A stretch of DNA of 64,000 bases from Mesostigma viride (GCA_009746045.1 RPFO01000079.1:753285-817284); one strand, 5' to 3'. Counted from the stretch's first letter, positions 33,694-42,110 are shown. The notes: a model not told the origin generated them from the sequence alone. Numbers and translations: made by a program.

Positions 33694-34125
33694 ATGAGGG
33701 GGAACTCGGAATGGGGGAGCTCTTGGGCTCGGACAGCGAAATATGTGTGCGACCACGAAGCCAGGCACCAGTGCAAAAGGTGCGGCATAGGCCAGTGCGA
33801 GTATATCCGTAAAGAATCGTGCCCCCACGGATTCGCCAAACCTTGTCCCGATTGTGCTTTGTGGCGATGCAAGAAACACACCGCATCGCAGAGAAAGGTC
33901 GCAAAAACTTGTTCCGAGTGCATCCTCGAGGGATGCGAGCGACACCCCGAAATTCACAGAGACGAATGCATCGTGTGCAATCCCGAGACAGTCGTCTTCG
34001 AGCAGCTGTTTCTGTGCGCCATGAAACGACTCAGCATTTTCAGCAAGGACGTGGTGCGAGAGGCTCTGGGGATCGACATGCCGGGCTTGGTCCGCCATTT
34101 GGAGGACCGGTTCGAGGGGGGATGA
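33694..34125 (+). CDS. Cys/His-rich zinc-repeat protein, upstream part of a split HNH-like gene
   Basis: 143 aa from the ATG at 33694, the first ATG after the TATA box; the frame is open further upstream into the promoter. Repeated zinc-type units CDHE, CKRCGIGQC, CPHG, CPDCALWRCKKH, CSECILEGCERH and CIVC fill residues 15-100, followed by a helical segment ending HLEDRFEGG and TGA. In algal-virus nucleases of this type such repeats lead straight into the G-M-T-W-x-N-Y-G block, which here begins in the -1 frame at 34122. The sequence G GGG GGA (34116-34122) is a canonical slippery heptamer directly before the stop. Either -1 frameshifting, ATGA-coupled reinitiation or a one-base loss from the G-run would explain it. 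Confidence 0.75.
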   Translation: MRGNSEWGSSWARTAKYVCDHEARHQCKRCGIGQCEYIRKESCPHGFAKPCPDCALWRCKKHTASQRKVAKTCSECILEGCERHPEIHRDECIVCNPETVVFEQLFLCAMKRLSIFSKDVVREALGIDMPGLVRHLEDRFEGG

Positions 34126-34427
34126 CGTGGGAAAACTACGGCAAAGAGTGGTACATCGATCACATGTACACGGAGCGCGACTCTTCTCAGTCGATGGAAA
34201 AGACTCTGAAGAAACTGCACTACAGGAACGTGTACCCCACTTGGAAACGCACGAGAGCGCCGCGGTCAGAACAGGAGGTGCTGAAACGCAAGATGCGGCC
34301 GCGGAAGCCCGAGAAAGAGCGCCAAGTCCTCGAGAATCCTCCGCGTAAACGGGCGCGCGTGGCGTTCCCCGTGCCTGCTGCTGGCACCGCTACCACTTGG
34401 CCATGGGATAAAAAAGGAGCAATCTGA
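34122..34427 (+). CDS. HNH-like nuclease domain, downstream part
   Basis: 101 aa if started at the ATG overlapping the preceding stop (ATGA). It opens with MTWENYGKEWYIDHM, the W-x-x-Y-G-x-x-W-x-I-D-H signature of HNH-like or zinc-loop endonuclease domains common in large algal viruses, then YRNVYPTWKR in the position of the usual NLQPLW block. The His of IDH is the expected metal/catalytic residue. The tail is Lys/Arg/Pro-rich. Probably one protein with the upstream frame; as a free-standing ORF it would lack the zinc repeats. Confidence 0.65.
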   Translation: MTWENYGKEWYIDHMYTERDSSQSMEKTLKKLHYRNVYPTWKRTRAPRSEQEVLKRKMRPRKPEKERQVLENPPRKRARVAFPVPAAGTATTWPWDKKGAI

Positions 34428-34962
34428 TTGGACGACGCTTGTATGATCCTAGTAGCGACCAATAGGCGTTAGCATAACCACTTTCATCATTTTACACGGG
34501 AATGGTGATGGTGACACTGGATGGGCTATTTTTTTCGGTGTGAAATAGTGGGAGCCCTTTTTTTCTATGGCTGGTGTACATCTTATTTTAATACCAATTT
34601 CATTTTATATGACACGTGTCATGCATTGATACACTCTATCGCTGACCATAAAATTTTGAATGTAACGGTCATAAATTATGCTCTATCGCTGACCATAAAA
34701 TTTTGACATGTGCCAGAATTATTATTATACTCTATCGCTGACCATAAAATTTTGAATGTAACGGTCATAAATTATACTCTATCGCTGACCATAAAATTTT
34801 GAATGCAACCCAACCATAGAAAAAAAGGGCTCCCACTAATTCACAACAAAAAAAATAGCCCATCCAGTGTCACCATCACCATTCCCGTGTAAAATGATAA
34901 AAGTGGTTATGCTATCCCTATTGGTCGATACTACGAGCACTTCTAGTAGCGTCCAATCAGAT
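34422..34962. mobile_element. Fold-back element with long inverted arms
   Basis: The outer ends TCTGATTGGACG (from 34423) and CGTCCAATCAGA (about 34950-34961) are complementary. Longer arms at about 34470-34578 and 34810-34915 are near-perfect inverted copies (for example GGTGATGGTGACACTGGATG against its complement). The centre holds four tandem copies of a CTCTATCGCTGACCATAAAA unit. It lies between the convergent genes ending at 34427 and 35093. It could be a MITE-like fold-back transposon or a viral structural element. Confidence 0.8.
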
Positions 34963-35092
34963 CGCGCGGATTTTGTTCAGGTGTAGTTGGTCATGTTCAG
35001 ACACGCGAGGCCGCGGAACTACCTAGTGACAAACAAGTTGCAGCCAATAAAATCGATTTATTACAAGTTCAATATGTACAAGTCCCCATGAA

Positions 35093-35914
35093 TCAGTTCA
35101 GCAGTCCGAACGGAAGGAACCAGCGTTCAGCCTCCACCTTCTGAAGACCGGCGATGTCCTCCAGGGACAGAGCGCCGATGCGGTAGTCGCAGAACAGGTT
35201 CTCGGACGCGCGCTCCAAGTCCAAGCCCAGGTCGCACTCCTCCATGTGCATGGCGCCCATCATGGGAACGCCCTCGTCATCATCATCTGACGGATCCGCC
35301 AATTCGTGCGTCAGGTCGATCGTCTCGCGGATCTGACGATCGCTGCGGACAGAGCGAGACTCTTCCAGGTGGTCCTTGGCGCTGCCCTCGGAGCCGACCA
35401 AGACCTCGTCGTCGCCCACGGACGACGCGCACTGCCGGAAGTAGGGGGACAGCCTGCGGCGGCTCTCGAAGCCGCGCTTCGACGTCTCCTTCACGCGAGC
35501 GCCCATGCCCACGTGCCCCTTGTAATGGGGGTTCTTGCCGTTGATGCGCAGGCAGCGCTTGAAGGGGGCGGGCAGGAACGGAGGAAACACGGTGGAGGGA
35601 GTCTCGGGGACGATCTCCTCCACCAGAGCAGGCGTGTCAGGACTCTGAGGACTCTTAGGAGCCTCGGACTCGGACTCGGAGTCAGAAGAGGAGGAAGAGC
35701 TGTAGCTGTACGAGGGGCCTCCTTTCTCGTCCTGGTCTCCTTCGCTCTCCATCAGGTCCTTCTCGCGGGCCCTGCGAGCGCGGGCCTGCTTGTTCTGCGT
35801 CTCGCGGCACGTGACGCAGGTCAGCGTGAACGAGTTCGCACGGCGGGCGGACAGGAAGTGGGAGTCGGGGAAACGGCCAGGGCACTTGTTGCAGCGGCGC
35901 AGGAGGGAAGCCAT
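35093..35914 (-). CDS. Acidic, Ser-rich protein with N-terminal C4 zinc motif
   Basis: 273 aa from the ATG at 35914 (an upstream in-frame ATG at 35962 falls in the CT-rich leader). The N-terminus has CNKC and CVTC 25 residues apart, likely one zinc site, followed by a basic helix (RARRAREK). Residues about 60-110 are Ser/Glu/Asp-rich and disordered, with a second acidic patch (DPSDDDDE) near 210. The layout (zinc motif, basic helix, acidic tracts) suggests a nucleic-acid- or chromatin-associated regulator, but this is inference. The promoter has a TATA box and a heat-shock element. Confidence 0.7.
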   Translation of the reverse strand: MASLLRRCNKCPGRFPDSHFLSARRANSFTLTCVTCRETQNKQARARRAREKDLMESEGDQDEKGGPSYSYSSSSSSDSESESEAPKSPQSPDTPALVEEIVPETPSTVFPPFLPAPFKRCLRINGKNPHYKGHVGMGARVKETSKRGFESRRRLSPYFRQCASSVGDDEVLVGSEGSAKDHLEESRSVRSDRQIRETIDLTHELADPSDDDDEGVPMMGAMHMEECDLGLDLERASENLFCDYRIGALSLEDIAGLQKVEAERWFLPFGLLN

Positions 35915-35980
35915 GTCTACCAAAGAGAGAGAGTGTGTGTGTGTGAGAGAGCGAGATGCCAACGAAAACGGCCAAGGCCC

Positions 35981-36170
35981 GCTTTATGTCCCAAAAACCC
36001 TCGGTACAGCGCCGCGCCACGCGGACCTTCTAGAAGATTCCCGTGAGTCAGCACCCTATCCACAGCGCCGCGTTGTACCCTATCGGGTCACCCGCGGCCC
36101 GCGCCGCGCCAGTGCCGTACCGTACGCGTCCCGTGAGTCAGCACGCGCCCCTTCGGACCACGAGTATAAA
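35981..36170. promoter_or_regulatory. Divergent promoter with heat-shock and bZIP-type sites
   Basis: Leftward: CATAAAG at 35982-35988 (minus), with a three-unit heat-shock element TTC 36028-30, GAA 36033-35, TTC 36038-40 about 40 bp upstream. Rightward: TATAAA at 36165-36170. CCGTGAGTCAGCAC occurs twice (from 36041 and 36131). A 22-bp block at 36068-36089 is the inverse of 32660-32681. The two genes may be co-regulated from this shared module. Confidence 0.75.
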
Positions 36171-36235
36171 GTCCCTCCTCCCGTCCGAATTCGGGCAATC
36201 CGAACCCACCGCAAGCAAAGGCTCCCAAGAAACAA

Positions 36236-36361
36236 GTGAGTGTGCCCGCCACGCATGCAGCCATAGCCAGTCCGAGTCCTTGCCCGCCCCTTGCCCATCT
36301 TTTTCCATGGCTGACCACCCCACCCCTTTGCTATCCCCCCTCCCTCCGAACGCAATCGCAG
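36236..36361 (+). other. Candidate 5' UTR intron
   Basis: GTGAGTGTG at 36236 (after AAACAA) and a pyrimidine-rich stretch ending ATCGCAG just before GATG at 36362 fit algal splice consensus. Removal would join the leader to the ATG at 36363 and delete upstream ATGs at about 36255 and 36307. No transcript evidence. Confidence 0.35.
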
Positions 36362-36362
36362 G

Positions 36363-37037
36363 ATGCAGAACAGCAACGAAAGGCCGCTCGCCACGCCGCC
36401 GGTCTACTACATGCCCAAGATGGGACTGGTAGAGATCAGCGACCCGGACATGATTTACACCGTAGAGGGGTGGAGGGACGTGAAGACGTACGATTTCAAG
36501 AAGCACATGCCGCCGCCGGACGCGAAGGCGGAAGCGTACTTGTCCAAACCGGGGAATTATCCGTGCGGGATCGTGCCCCGCTACCCCTGGTATTACTCTC
36601 TGGCCCCCCCTGACGCGCTGCTCGTCGAGGGCGACTTCGTCACCGTGCGCATTCCGTGGCGGTGGGATCAGAGGACGGGGACGTGGTGCCTGGGCAACTC
36701 CGTTCGTGCCGCCGCGCCGTCCGAGTCGATCGGGGTGGTTTACTCTCCCGCGCACCATTTGGACGGCTGCGAGTGCAAGAAGTGGCCCGTTTCCGCGGAG
36801 AGGCCCCCGGTTGCGTGCACTTGTCGCGATATGTGGAGCAGGGACAAGGGGAAGGGCAAGGGCAAGGCCGTCGTGGCGGAGGCCGCAGAGCCCGTTGTAA
36901 AGGACGTAGAGCCCTCTGTCCCTGTAGTGAATGCCCCTGTAGTGAATGCAAAGGCCGCAGAGCCCTCGGCGCAAGAGCGCGCACCTGACAGGGACCCTGG
37001 GGAGTGCAGCCCGGAGAAGAGGGCCAGGGCGGACTAG
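36363..37037 (+). CDS. Unrecognised protein with Cys-rich centre and Lys/Gly linker
   Basis: 224 aa. The first 115 residues look folded (Tyr, Trp and Pro-rich, e.g. PRYPWYYSLAPPDALLVEGD). Residues about 137-160 have CECKKW and CTCRDM, a possible zinc site. A GKGKGKGK linker and a Val/Pro-rich repeat (PVVNA twice) follow, then an acidic/basic tail. No family recognised. The ATG is nearly 200 bp after the TATA box, and the leader contains two upstream ATGs plus a plausible GT-AG intron (about 36236-36361) that would remove both. Confidence 0.65.
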   Translation: MQNSNERPLATPPVYYMPKMGLVEISDPDMIYTVEGWRDVKTYDFKKHMPPPDAKAEAYLSKPGNYPCGIVPRYPWYYSLAPPDALLVEGDFVTVRIPWRWDQRTGTWCLGNSVRAAAPSESIGVVYSPAHHLDGCECKKWPVSAERPPVACTCRDMWSRDKGKGKGKAVVAEAAEPVVKDVEPSVPVVNAPVVNAKAAEPSAQERAPDRDPGECSPEKRARAD

Positions 37038-37078
37038 GGGGGGTGTTGATTATTTAATTGAATTTAATTTAATAAAAT

Positions 37079-37345
37079 CTATTTTCCATTCACATAACGA
37101 AAAGCTTCAAATATCATATATGATAGACATGGAATAACTGAGACCCATGCAAGAACAGCCCCCCAAATCAAAAAAGATGACGCCTGCTTGTCACTGTATT
37201 TGTATTTCTTTTTATTACTGTCATATGGGTTCTTCCATTGAATGAATAGAGGCACAGCCCCTCCAGCGAAACAAAGGAACCACACCGCCGAAAATATAAA
37301 TATTGTCCAACCATGGTTATCGACCCAATTGCTGACGGATTTCAT
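37079..37345 (-). CDS. Small two-helix membrane protein
   Basis: 88 aa with hydrophobic helices at about residues 13-36 (WTIFIFSAVWFLCFAGGAVP) and 58-80 (FLIWGAVLAWVSVIPCLSYM), joined by a Lys/Tyr-rich loop. Likely a virion or host-membrane protein; family unknown. AT-rich upstream sequence (TATATATATG) lies 20-30 bp before the ATG. Confidence 0.7.
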   Translation of the reverse strand: MKSVSNWVDNHGWTIFIFSAVWFLCFAGGAVPLFIQWKNPYDSNKKKYKYSDKQASSFLIWGAVLAWVSVIPCLSYMIFEAFRYVNGK

Positions 37346-37599
37346 GAGCTATAACGTAAGGCATATATATATTACGCCGTAAGTACTGTAACCGTCGGTA
37401 GTCAGTAGTTATAACTGGCATCTCCGCGGAACGCGTACAATAGTACGGAACGGTCCGAGTATGGCGCGGCGAAGTCCCCTCGCTCCCATTGGCTGGAGCG
37501 AGACGTCCAGAAGCTTCAAAAGCGACTGCAGCGCTACAAAACGATGCAATCCGGCACAACGCACGCATACGCACTCTCACTCTCTCTCCCGCTCCAAAC

Positions 37600-38853
37600 A
37601 TGTCCGCCATGGCCGCCCTCTGCGAAGTGGCAAGCGAAATCCCCACGCTATCGGACGACGAACAGGACGCCGTTACAGTGCTCAACACGCTCAAAGTCGT
37701 GCCAGAGGTTCCGAAAGACGCAAAGGAACCCGTCAAACCCGCCGTTTCAACTCCTTCTCCTTCGAGGAAACGCATCTTCGCGGTCCCGGAAGACTTTGTT
37801 CCCATGCAAGTCGTGCATCCAGACGGAAGAAAGGAGATCCTTTTCAGTCTAAAGCCCGCTGTTGAGGACGCAAAGAAGGCAAGAATCGAGACATCGCAGG
37901 ATTGCGACGTCACGATAGGCGTGCCCGCCCTGCGCCAAATCGTAACGGGGATGCCTAAACTCCCCGTCGCGCCTTTGCAAACGCCCGCTAAACCTCTGCT
38001 TCCTCCCGTTCAAATCTCGCTGCCTTCCGTCGAAATCGTCGAGGCGCCCAAAGCCGTTCCGCAACAGCTGATGATCCCACTAAGGCCGCTGATGCACGCC
38101 AAACACCCAGCGCCGAAAGAGCAGCAGACAAACCGCCTGCTGTGTTCCGACGTCCCGGCCCACGTTCCAAAGGTCCCTTCAAAGACGCTCATCACGAGGA
38201 CGCCCGCTCCAAGGATTTTTCCGACGCCAGGAGGAGAGCACGACAAGGCGGAGTTCCTACAATGGCTTCCGGACCCCAACAAGACGCCAGCGCCTATCGA
38301 ACACATTTACCCAGAGCAGGAAGCCGCGATGGTGTACCCCTTGGTCGTCGTCACGCCCGCCAAAAATTGGGGGAACGCGCCCAAGAAGACTCTGCTCGAA
38401 CAATTCGAAGAGCAGGACTATCAGAACGTGTGGAAAGTGATCAAGGAAGCCAAACTCGAAGACGGGTGGAGACAGCCGTGCGTGCTCAAGGGCACGTGCA
38501 AGGCCAACAGGGCCGAGAGGGACAAAGTGGACGCCGCTCTGTCGAGGATCGCTCCGAGCTCTCCGGAAATGGCCGCGAAGATCGATCAGCGTGCCGCGCT
38601 TCGATTGCAGTCTCTGGCTCTGGCTACTCTGAACGAGCACCTTCTCAGACAGCTTTTGCCTCTGATTCCAGAGGAGAACAGGCGCGCGTATTCCAGGGTC
38701 GCGAGGGCGTTCACCGTTTTCGCTCACACGACCGTGACTGCAGCTGCTGCTTCTGCTGGCAGGTCTGGACTCAGCAGCATCCAGAACAGGGTCGCGAATC
38801 TGCGGGACAAGGCCACGGCCCTGTTCTCGTACATTCCGGTGTCTCAGGCTTAA
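37600..38853 (+). CDS. Pro-rich protein with helical C-terminal domain
   Basis: 417 aa from the ATG at 37600; the frame is open back to 37489, but that part lies in the CT-rich leader. Residues 1-210 are Pro/Lys/Val-rich and low in complexity. Residues about 240-417 are helical, with a run of Leu-rich segments (LNEHLLRQLLPLIP) and an Ala/Thr-rich helix (AHTTVTAAAASAG). No enzymatic motif. Probably a structural or scaffold protein. The upstream region has a GAA-gc-TTC half heat-shock element at 37510-37517. Confidence 0.7.
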   Translation: MSAMAALCEVASEIPTLSDDEQDAVTVLNTLKVVPEVPKDAKEPVKPAVSTPSPSRKRIFAVPEDFVPMQVVHPDGRKEILFSLKPAVEDAKKARIETSQDCDVTIGVPALRQIVTGMPKLPVAPLQTPAKPLLPPVQISLPSVEIVEAPKAVPQQLMIPLRPLMHAKHPAPKEQQTNRLLCSDVPAHVPKVPSKTLITRTPAPRIFPTPGGEHDKAEFLQWLPDPNKTPAPIEHIYPEQEAAMVYPLVVVTPAKNWGNAPKKTLLEQFEEQDYQNVWKVIKEAKLEDGWRQPCVLKGTCKANRAERDKVDAALSRIAPSSPEMAAKIDQRAALRLQSLALATLNEHLLRQLLPLIPEENRRAYSRVARAFTVFAHTTVTAAAASAGRSGLSSIQNRVANLRDKATALFSYIPVSQA

Positions 38854-38956
38854 ATGATACGGGAGGACTTGTTTTTTATTGAATTTTAATGAATAAACCA
38901 CATTATAAAGAATAAATTGTATTTAATTTCAACATTATGAATACATGCACACAATA

Positions 38957-39211
38957 ATGAACAGCACCCAAGTCGTGATCGGTGGGTTTTTTGTAGGGAC
39001 GGCGTACTACATGATGATGTCCAAGTCTATTCCCAAGGAAGTGAATTGCTCGTTCTCCGCGAACATATGGACAGATATAATTGCATTTCTATGCGGCGCC
39101 GTCCTCATATACAAGGGAACTACTATGTCTCCACAAGATCTTCAAATTGTCGCCATAGGAACGGCTATCGTAACGGAACACATCTGGCAGTTCGTATTCA
39201 ACAAAATCTGA
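38957..39211 (+). CDS. Small membrane protein
   Basis: 84 aa from the ATG at 38957 (an alternative ATG at 38945 adds four residues). Hydrophobic stretches at about 5-22, 39-55 and 63-80 predict two to three membrane helices, with one Cys in a short exposed loop. AT-rich sequence precedes the start. It converges on the next gene with a 1-bp gap. Family unknown. Confidence 0.65.
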   Translation: MNSTQVVIGGFFVGTAYYMMMSKSIPKEVNCSFSANIWTDIIAFLCGAVLIYKGTTMSPQDLQIVAIGTAIVTEHIWQFVFNKI

Positions 39212-39212
39212 T

Positions 39213-40151
39213 CTACTCCGCTTTGATCCTCTTGTCCTGCTTCTCCTGTTTGATCAGAAGGCGGTTCTGCTGCATTATCATCTTATTCTTCTTCGCGAAC
39301 TCCGGACCGCGGTACTCGCGAGCCTCCTTGTAGTGACCCAACTTCTCCAGGGCCGGTGCGAGCGTCTCCACGATGGAAAATGACGACTTCTCGGGGTTTT
39401 CACCCTTAGAAACCATGGCCAGGTGATGTTCGTGAAAGAATATAGACAAACCAGACATCCCGTCCGTGAAGGTGTCTCGGGTGGCCTGGCTCTTCTTTGT
39501 GAGTCCCTGGTCTTTGCGGTATTCCGCCGTATGATCGTACCCCGTCACAAGTTTGTTGGCGTTGTTGTTTACGATGGCGTACACGCGAGGAGGAATCTTC
39601 TCTTTCGAACTGTTCTTGATAGCCTGCATGTCAGCCTTGGTAGCCTCCGCGGACTTGATGCGAGGGGACTCGGCCAAAGTGGAACGGGACAACGGAACGA
39701 AGTCCTCTCCGGTCCTGTCCTTGTACCTGTCGAGCACGTTTTGCACGAACTGCTCGTCCGCGTCGAAATAGTGGATGGCCAAAATACCGAGATTTCGGCG
39801 AAAGCTGGCCGCCTTGTTACCCGGAAGCAGCTGAATGATGTTCAGGATCCCGGCTCGGTCAGTGACAGGGGTCTCTCGCTGCCCGGGACCGGGGAATTTG
39901 AAGTTGACTACGCCGTAGTCAACCTCCGGATGAGTCAAGCGAAGGTTTGTCCAACGCTGACTTGCGTGGGTGCCAGCATTAGGTTTGAACGTCCCGTCAT
40001 CGTTCCTGAACAGCATAACCTTGATTATGTCGATGACCGATATCTGGCCGTTGATGTTTACGCGAATCTTCCCCTCGAACGGGTCATCCTCGTCGCCGCT
40101 GAAAGGACGAGAGGGACAGAGGTATTTCTCCATGATCTTGTTTGCCTCCAT
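39213..40151 (-). CDS. Algal-virus PEV/GQRxTPV-domain protein
   Basis: 312 aa. The N-terminal 130 residues share an ordered set of motifs with the interrupted gene at 43.6-49.7 kb: GKIRVNINGQISV, then a Trp followed by L-x-THPEV, FPGPGQRETPV and LNIIQLLPG. I recall this arrangement as recurrent in large algal-virus proteins; its biochemical role is not established to my knowledge. The C-terminal half is helical (KKSQATRDTF, FFHEHHLAMV) and ends in a Lys-rich tail. Unlike its relative it has no nuclease motif. An upstream GCATAAATTC box lies about 45 bp before the ATG. Confidence 0.7.
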   Translation of the reverse strand: MEANKIMEKYLCPSRPFSGDEDDPFEGKIRVNINGQISVIDIIKVMLFRNDDGTFKPNAGTHASQRWTNLRLTHPEVDYGVVNFKFPGPGQRETPVTDRAGILNIIQLLPGNKAASFRRNLGILAIHYFDADEQFVQNVLDRYKDRTGEDFVPLSRSTLAESPRIKSAEATKADMQAIKNSSKEKIPPRVYAIVNNNANKLVTGYDHTAEYRKDQGLTKKSQATRDTFTDGMSGLSIFFHEHHLAMVSKGENPEKSSFSIVETLAPALEKLGHYKEAREYRGPEFAKKNKMIMQQNRLLIKQEKQDKRIKAE

Positions 40152-40194
40152 GGCTTCGTCTGTCTTGATATGTTGTTTGCTTCAACCGATGAAT

Positions 40195-40446
40195 TTATGC
40201 CTTCTCGAGCAACGAGCCGAGAAACTCAGGGGTGTCCAAGCCTAGGAATCGGATCAAAGCGTCCGCCATCTTCTGTGCGTGTTCGTCGGACACCTCCGGC
40301 ATCTCTGCTTCAAGCTCCTTCAACGACTTCGAGCGGCGCTTGCGCTTTGGAGTCTTCTTCACCACGCTCGGAGGTGGTGCGACGGCCTGCTCGTTTGCCT
40401 TCTGCTCGGCGGCTTTCTCCTTCAAGGCGTCAGTACGTTTGGTCAT
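40195..40446 (-). CDS. Small basic protein
   Basis: 83 aa from the ATG at 40446. A Lys/Arg cluster (KKTPKRKRRSK) in the middle resembles a nuclear localisation or DNA-binding tail. The last 40 residues form an amphipathic helix. Family unknown. The promoter has TATATATA at about 40500 and a near-perfect heat-shock element at 40541-40553. Confidence 0.65.
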   Translation of the reverse strand: MTKRTDALKEKAAEQKANEQAVAPPPSVVKKTPKRKRRSKSLKELEAEMPEVSDEHAQKMADALIRFLGLDTPEFLGSLLEKA

Positions 40447-40498
40447 GGCGGAGGATGGTCGGAGAGCGAAGACACGCACGGTCTCTCCTGTGCATCGA

Positions 40499-40553
40499 GA
40501 TATATACTCGCCGCCATCGAACGCGCAGTGACGTCACGCGTTCCAGAAACGTC
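40499..40553 (-). promoter_or_regulatory. TATA box, CRE-type site and near-perfect heat-shock element
   Basis: Minus-strand AGTATATAT at about 40500-40508; TGACGTCA palindrome at 40529-40536; TTC 40541-43, GAA 40546-48, then GTC 40551-53 (third unit one mismatch). The heat-shock-type site is about 35 bp upstream of TATA, the same spacing as in neighbouring promoters. Confidence 0.6.
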
Positions 40554-40576
40554 TTCCTACGGTCAATAAAGCCACG

Positions 40577-41152
40577 TCACCCGTGTCGGATGCCGCCGTG
40601 GCGGAAGCGCAGCCGTCGAACGAGTCCCGTGCTCTTCGTGCGCCGACTCGCCTCTTCCAGCTCCTTCGTGAACCACTGGTCGAAACGCGTGTCCGGGACA
40701 GGCGGCTCAACCGGCCCAATGATCGTAGGGACCGTGACGGATGGCAGAATATTAGTTGATTTTGCAAGGACGATATTCCTCCACAGCCAGTCCTGTTGAA
40801 TGTTGGAGAGGTGTTTGCTCAGGACTTCAGGCGCGTCTATGTCTTCAAAATCTTGCGAGATCCGGGCCGTTTCCTCCTTGATATCGAATTCGCTGTCTTG
40901 CGCAGATTTGGACTGCCGCGTGGAATCTTCGCTCCCATTCGAACTGTCCCCGATGCTCACCCTGCGACTCCCTTTGGAACTCGATCGGGTCCTTGATAGC
41001 GTGCCGGTGTTCGCCGTGAACGCTCGTACGGTGTGCGTTTTCTTGAGGATCGGTGGCTTATCCGGCTTTTTCGGTTTCTGGCTTCCAAGCATGCTTGCGT
41101 GCATACTTAGCGTACGATTAAACGCGGCCGGTGAACGATCTTTTGTATACAT
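40577..41152 (-). CDS. Ser/Lys-rich, mostly disordered protein
   Basis: 191 aa. Residues 20-100 are Lys/Ser/Thr-rich with several SR and RS pairs. A Leu-rich helix (LSKHLSNIQQDWLWRNIVL) follows at about 110-130, then a Pro/Val-rich stretch and a basic C-terminus. No family recognised; probably a phosphorylated virion or nucleic-acid-associated protein (inference). It shares the promoter region with the gene at 41295. Confidence 0.6.
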   Translation of the reverse strand: MYTKDRSPAAFNRTLSMHASMLGSQKPKKPDKPPILKKTHTVRAFTANTGTLSRTRSSSKGSRRVSIGDSSNGSEDSTRQSKSAQDSEFDIKEETARISQDFEDIDAPEVLSKHLSNIQQDWLWRNIVLAKSTNILPSVTVPTIIGPVEPPVPDTRFDQWFTKELEEASRRTKSTGLVRRLRFRHGGIRHG

Positions 41153-41169
41153 CTGCCACGTGTCACTTC

Positions 41170-41232
41170 TGACGTCACTGAAAGGCAGAACCTTCTAGAA
41201 GCCCGCGAGCGTCGCTTCGATGCTTGTTTAAA
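41170..41232. promoter_or_regulatory. Divergent promoter with heat-shock element and CRE-type palindrome
   Basis: TGACGTCA at 41170-41177; GAA 41188-90, TTC 41193-95, GAA 41198-200 form a perfect three-unit heat-shock element. An AT-rich GTTTAAAC box at about 41226 may serve the rightward gene (ATG 41295). Confidence 0.7.
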
Positions 41233-41294
41233 CGGGTTTCGCTTTTGTCACCCCGTGATCTCACACCGGCTTTCATTCCACTACGTTCGAGCAG

Positions 41295-41951
41295 ATGGAG
41301 ATTCACGCAGAAGAGCCAGCTACCTACGACTCCCTCCCCCCTGAAATCATCAGGAAGATATTGGATAAATCGTGGCCGTTCGGAAGCGGGATCAACAAGG
41401 CGACGCAGACCGTGTACGACGAAGTCACGCAGAAGAAGAAGCACGAGGAATACCTCCGAACGCGTTACATCGAGTTCGAACTGCTCGTCGCGAGGGAACT
41501 GGCGTTTCGCCAAGAAGCGGAAATCGATCGCGTCGATTCCCTCTTGGATCAGAGGACCAACGAGCAGTTGCGCGGAGTCATGGCCGCCTTGACTCCGGAA
41601 CGGCTCGAAGAGTGCGAGGACGCGCTGTTCACGCCCCGCGGCGAGAAAGTCCGCAAGATGTGGGCGTTGTGGGAGGAACTGGAGGAAGGCATCGTCCACG
41701 TGATGAATCTCAAGGTGTCTCACAACATGAGGAGAAGGGTGGAGGAGCGGTTGTACGACGTCGCTAGCAGGAACTGGCCGCTGGACGACCGCGCGCACAG
41801 TTTCTTGTTCAAGACGTTTAACCAGTTGGAACGCCAGGAGAACATGGCGGGACGTCCGACGACGGGACAGCATTGGGAATTCGAGGGGTGGTGGTCTAAC
41901 GTGAAGAACCGGCACATCGACACCTACTTCAACAGGACTGTTCTCAGCTAG
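41295..41951 (+). CDS. F-box-like protein
   Basis: 218 aa. It opens with YDSLPPEIIRKILDKSW, the LPxE-I-x-x-I-L core of an F-box, which recruits substrates to host SCF ubiquitin ligases through Skp1. The remaining sequence is helical and rich in charged residues (EEYLRTRYIEFELLVARELA), ending with an aromatic segment (WEFEGWWSNVKNRHIDTYF). No WD or leucine-rich repeat is seen, so the substrate-binding part is novel or degenerate. A second F-box-like gene lies at 62279. F-box assignment rests on about 20 residues only. Confidence 0.55.
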   Translation: MEIHAEEPATYDSLPPEIIRKILDKSWPFGSGINKATQTVYDEVTQKKKHEEYLRTRYIEFELLVARELAFRQEAEIDRVDSLLDQRTNEQLRGVMAALTPERLEECEDALFTPRGEKVRKMWALWEELEEGIVHVMNLKVSHNMRRRVEERLYDVASRNWPLDDRAHSFLFKTFNQLERQENMAGRPTTGQHWEFEGWWSNVKNRHIDTYFNRTVLS

Positions 41952-42110
41952 ACCTGTTGCTTCGTCCTATGGGTCGATACGGGCTTGAAACATTCCGGGT
42001 ATACAACTCTGGATGGCCTGCGATGTGGTTTGGGCCGCGGGTGACGACTGTGTGTGCAATTCATGCATTATTTATGATACGCAATGAAAAAACCTTTGTA
42101 TATCATGTCC

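Noticed and set aside
39213-40151. KilA-N or BRO-N protein
   Set aside because: The diagnostic residues of KilA-N and BRO-N are not visible. The shared motifs only link it to the 49-kb relative, so a neutral name is used.
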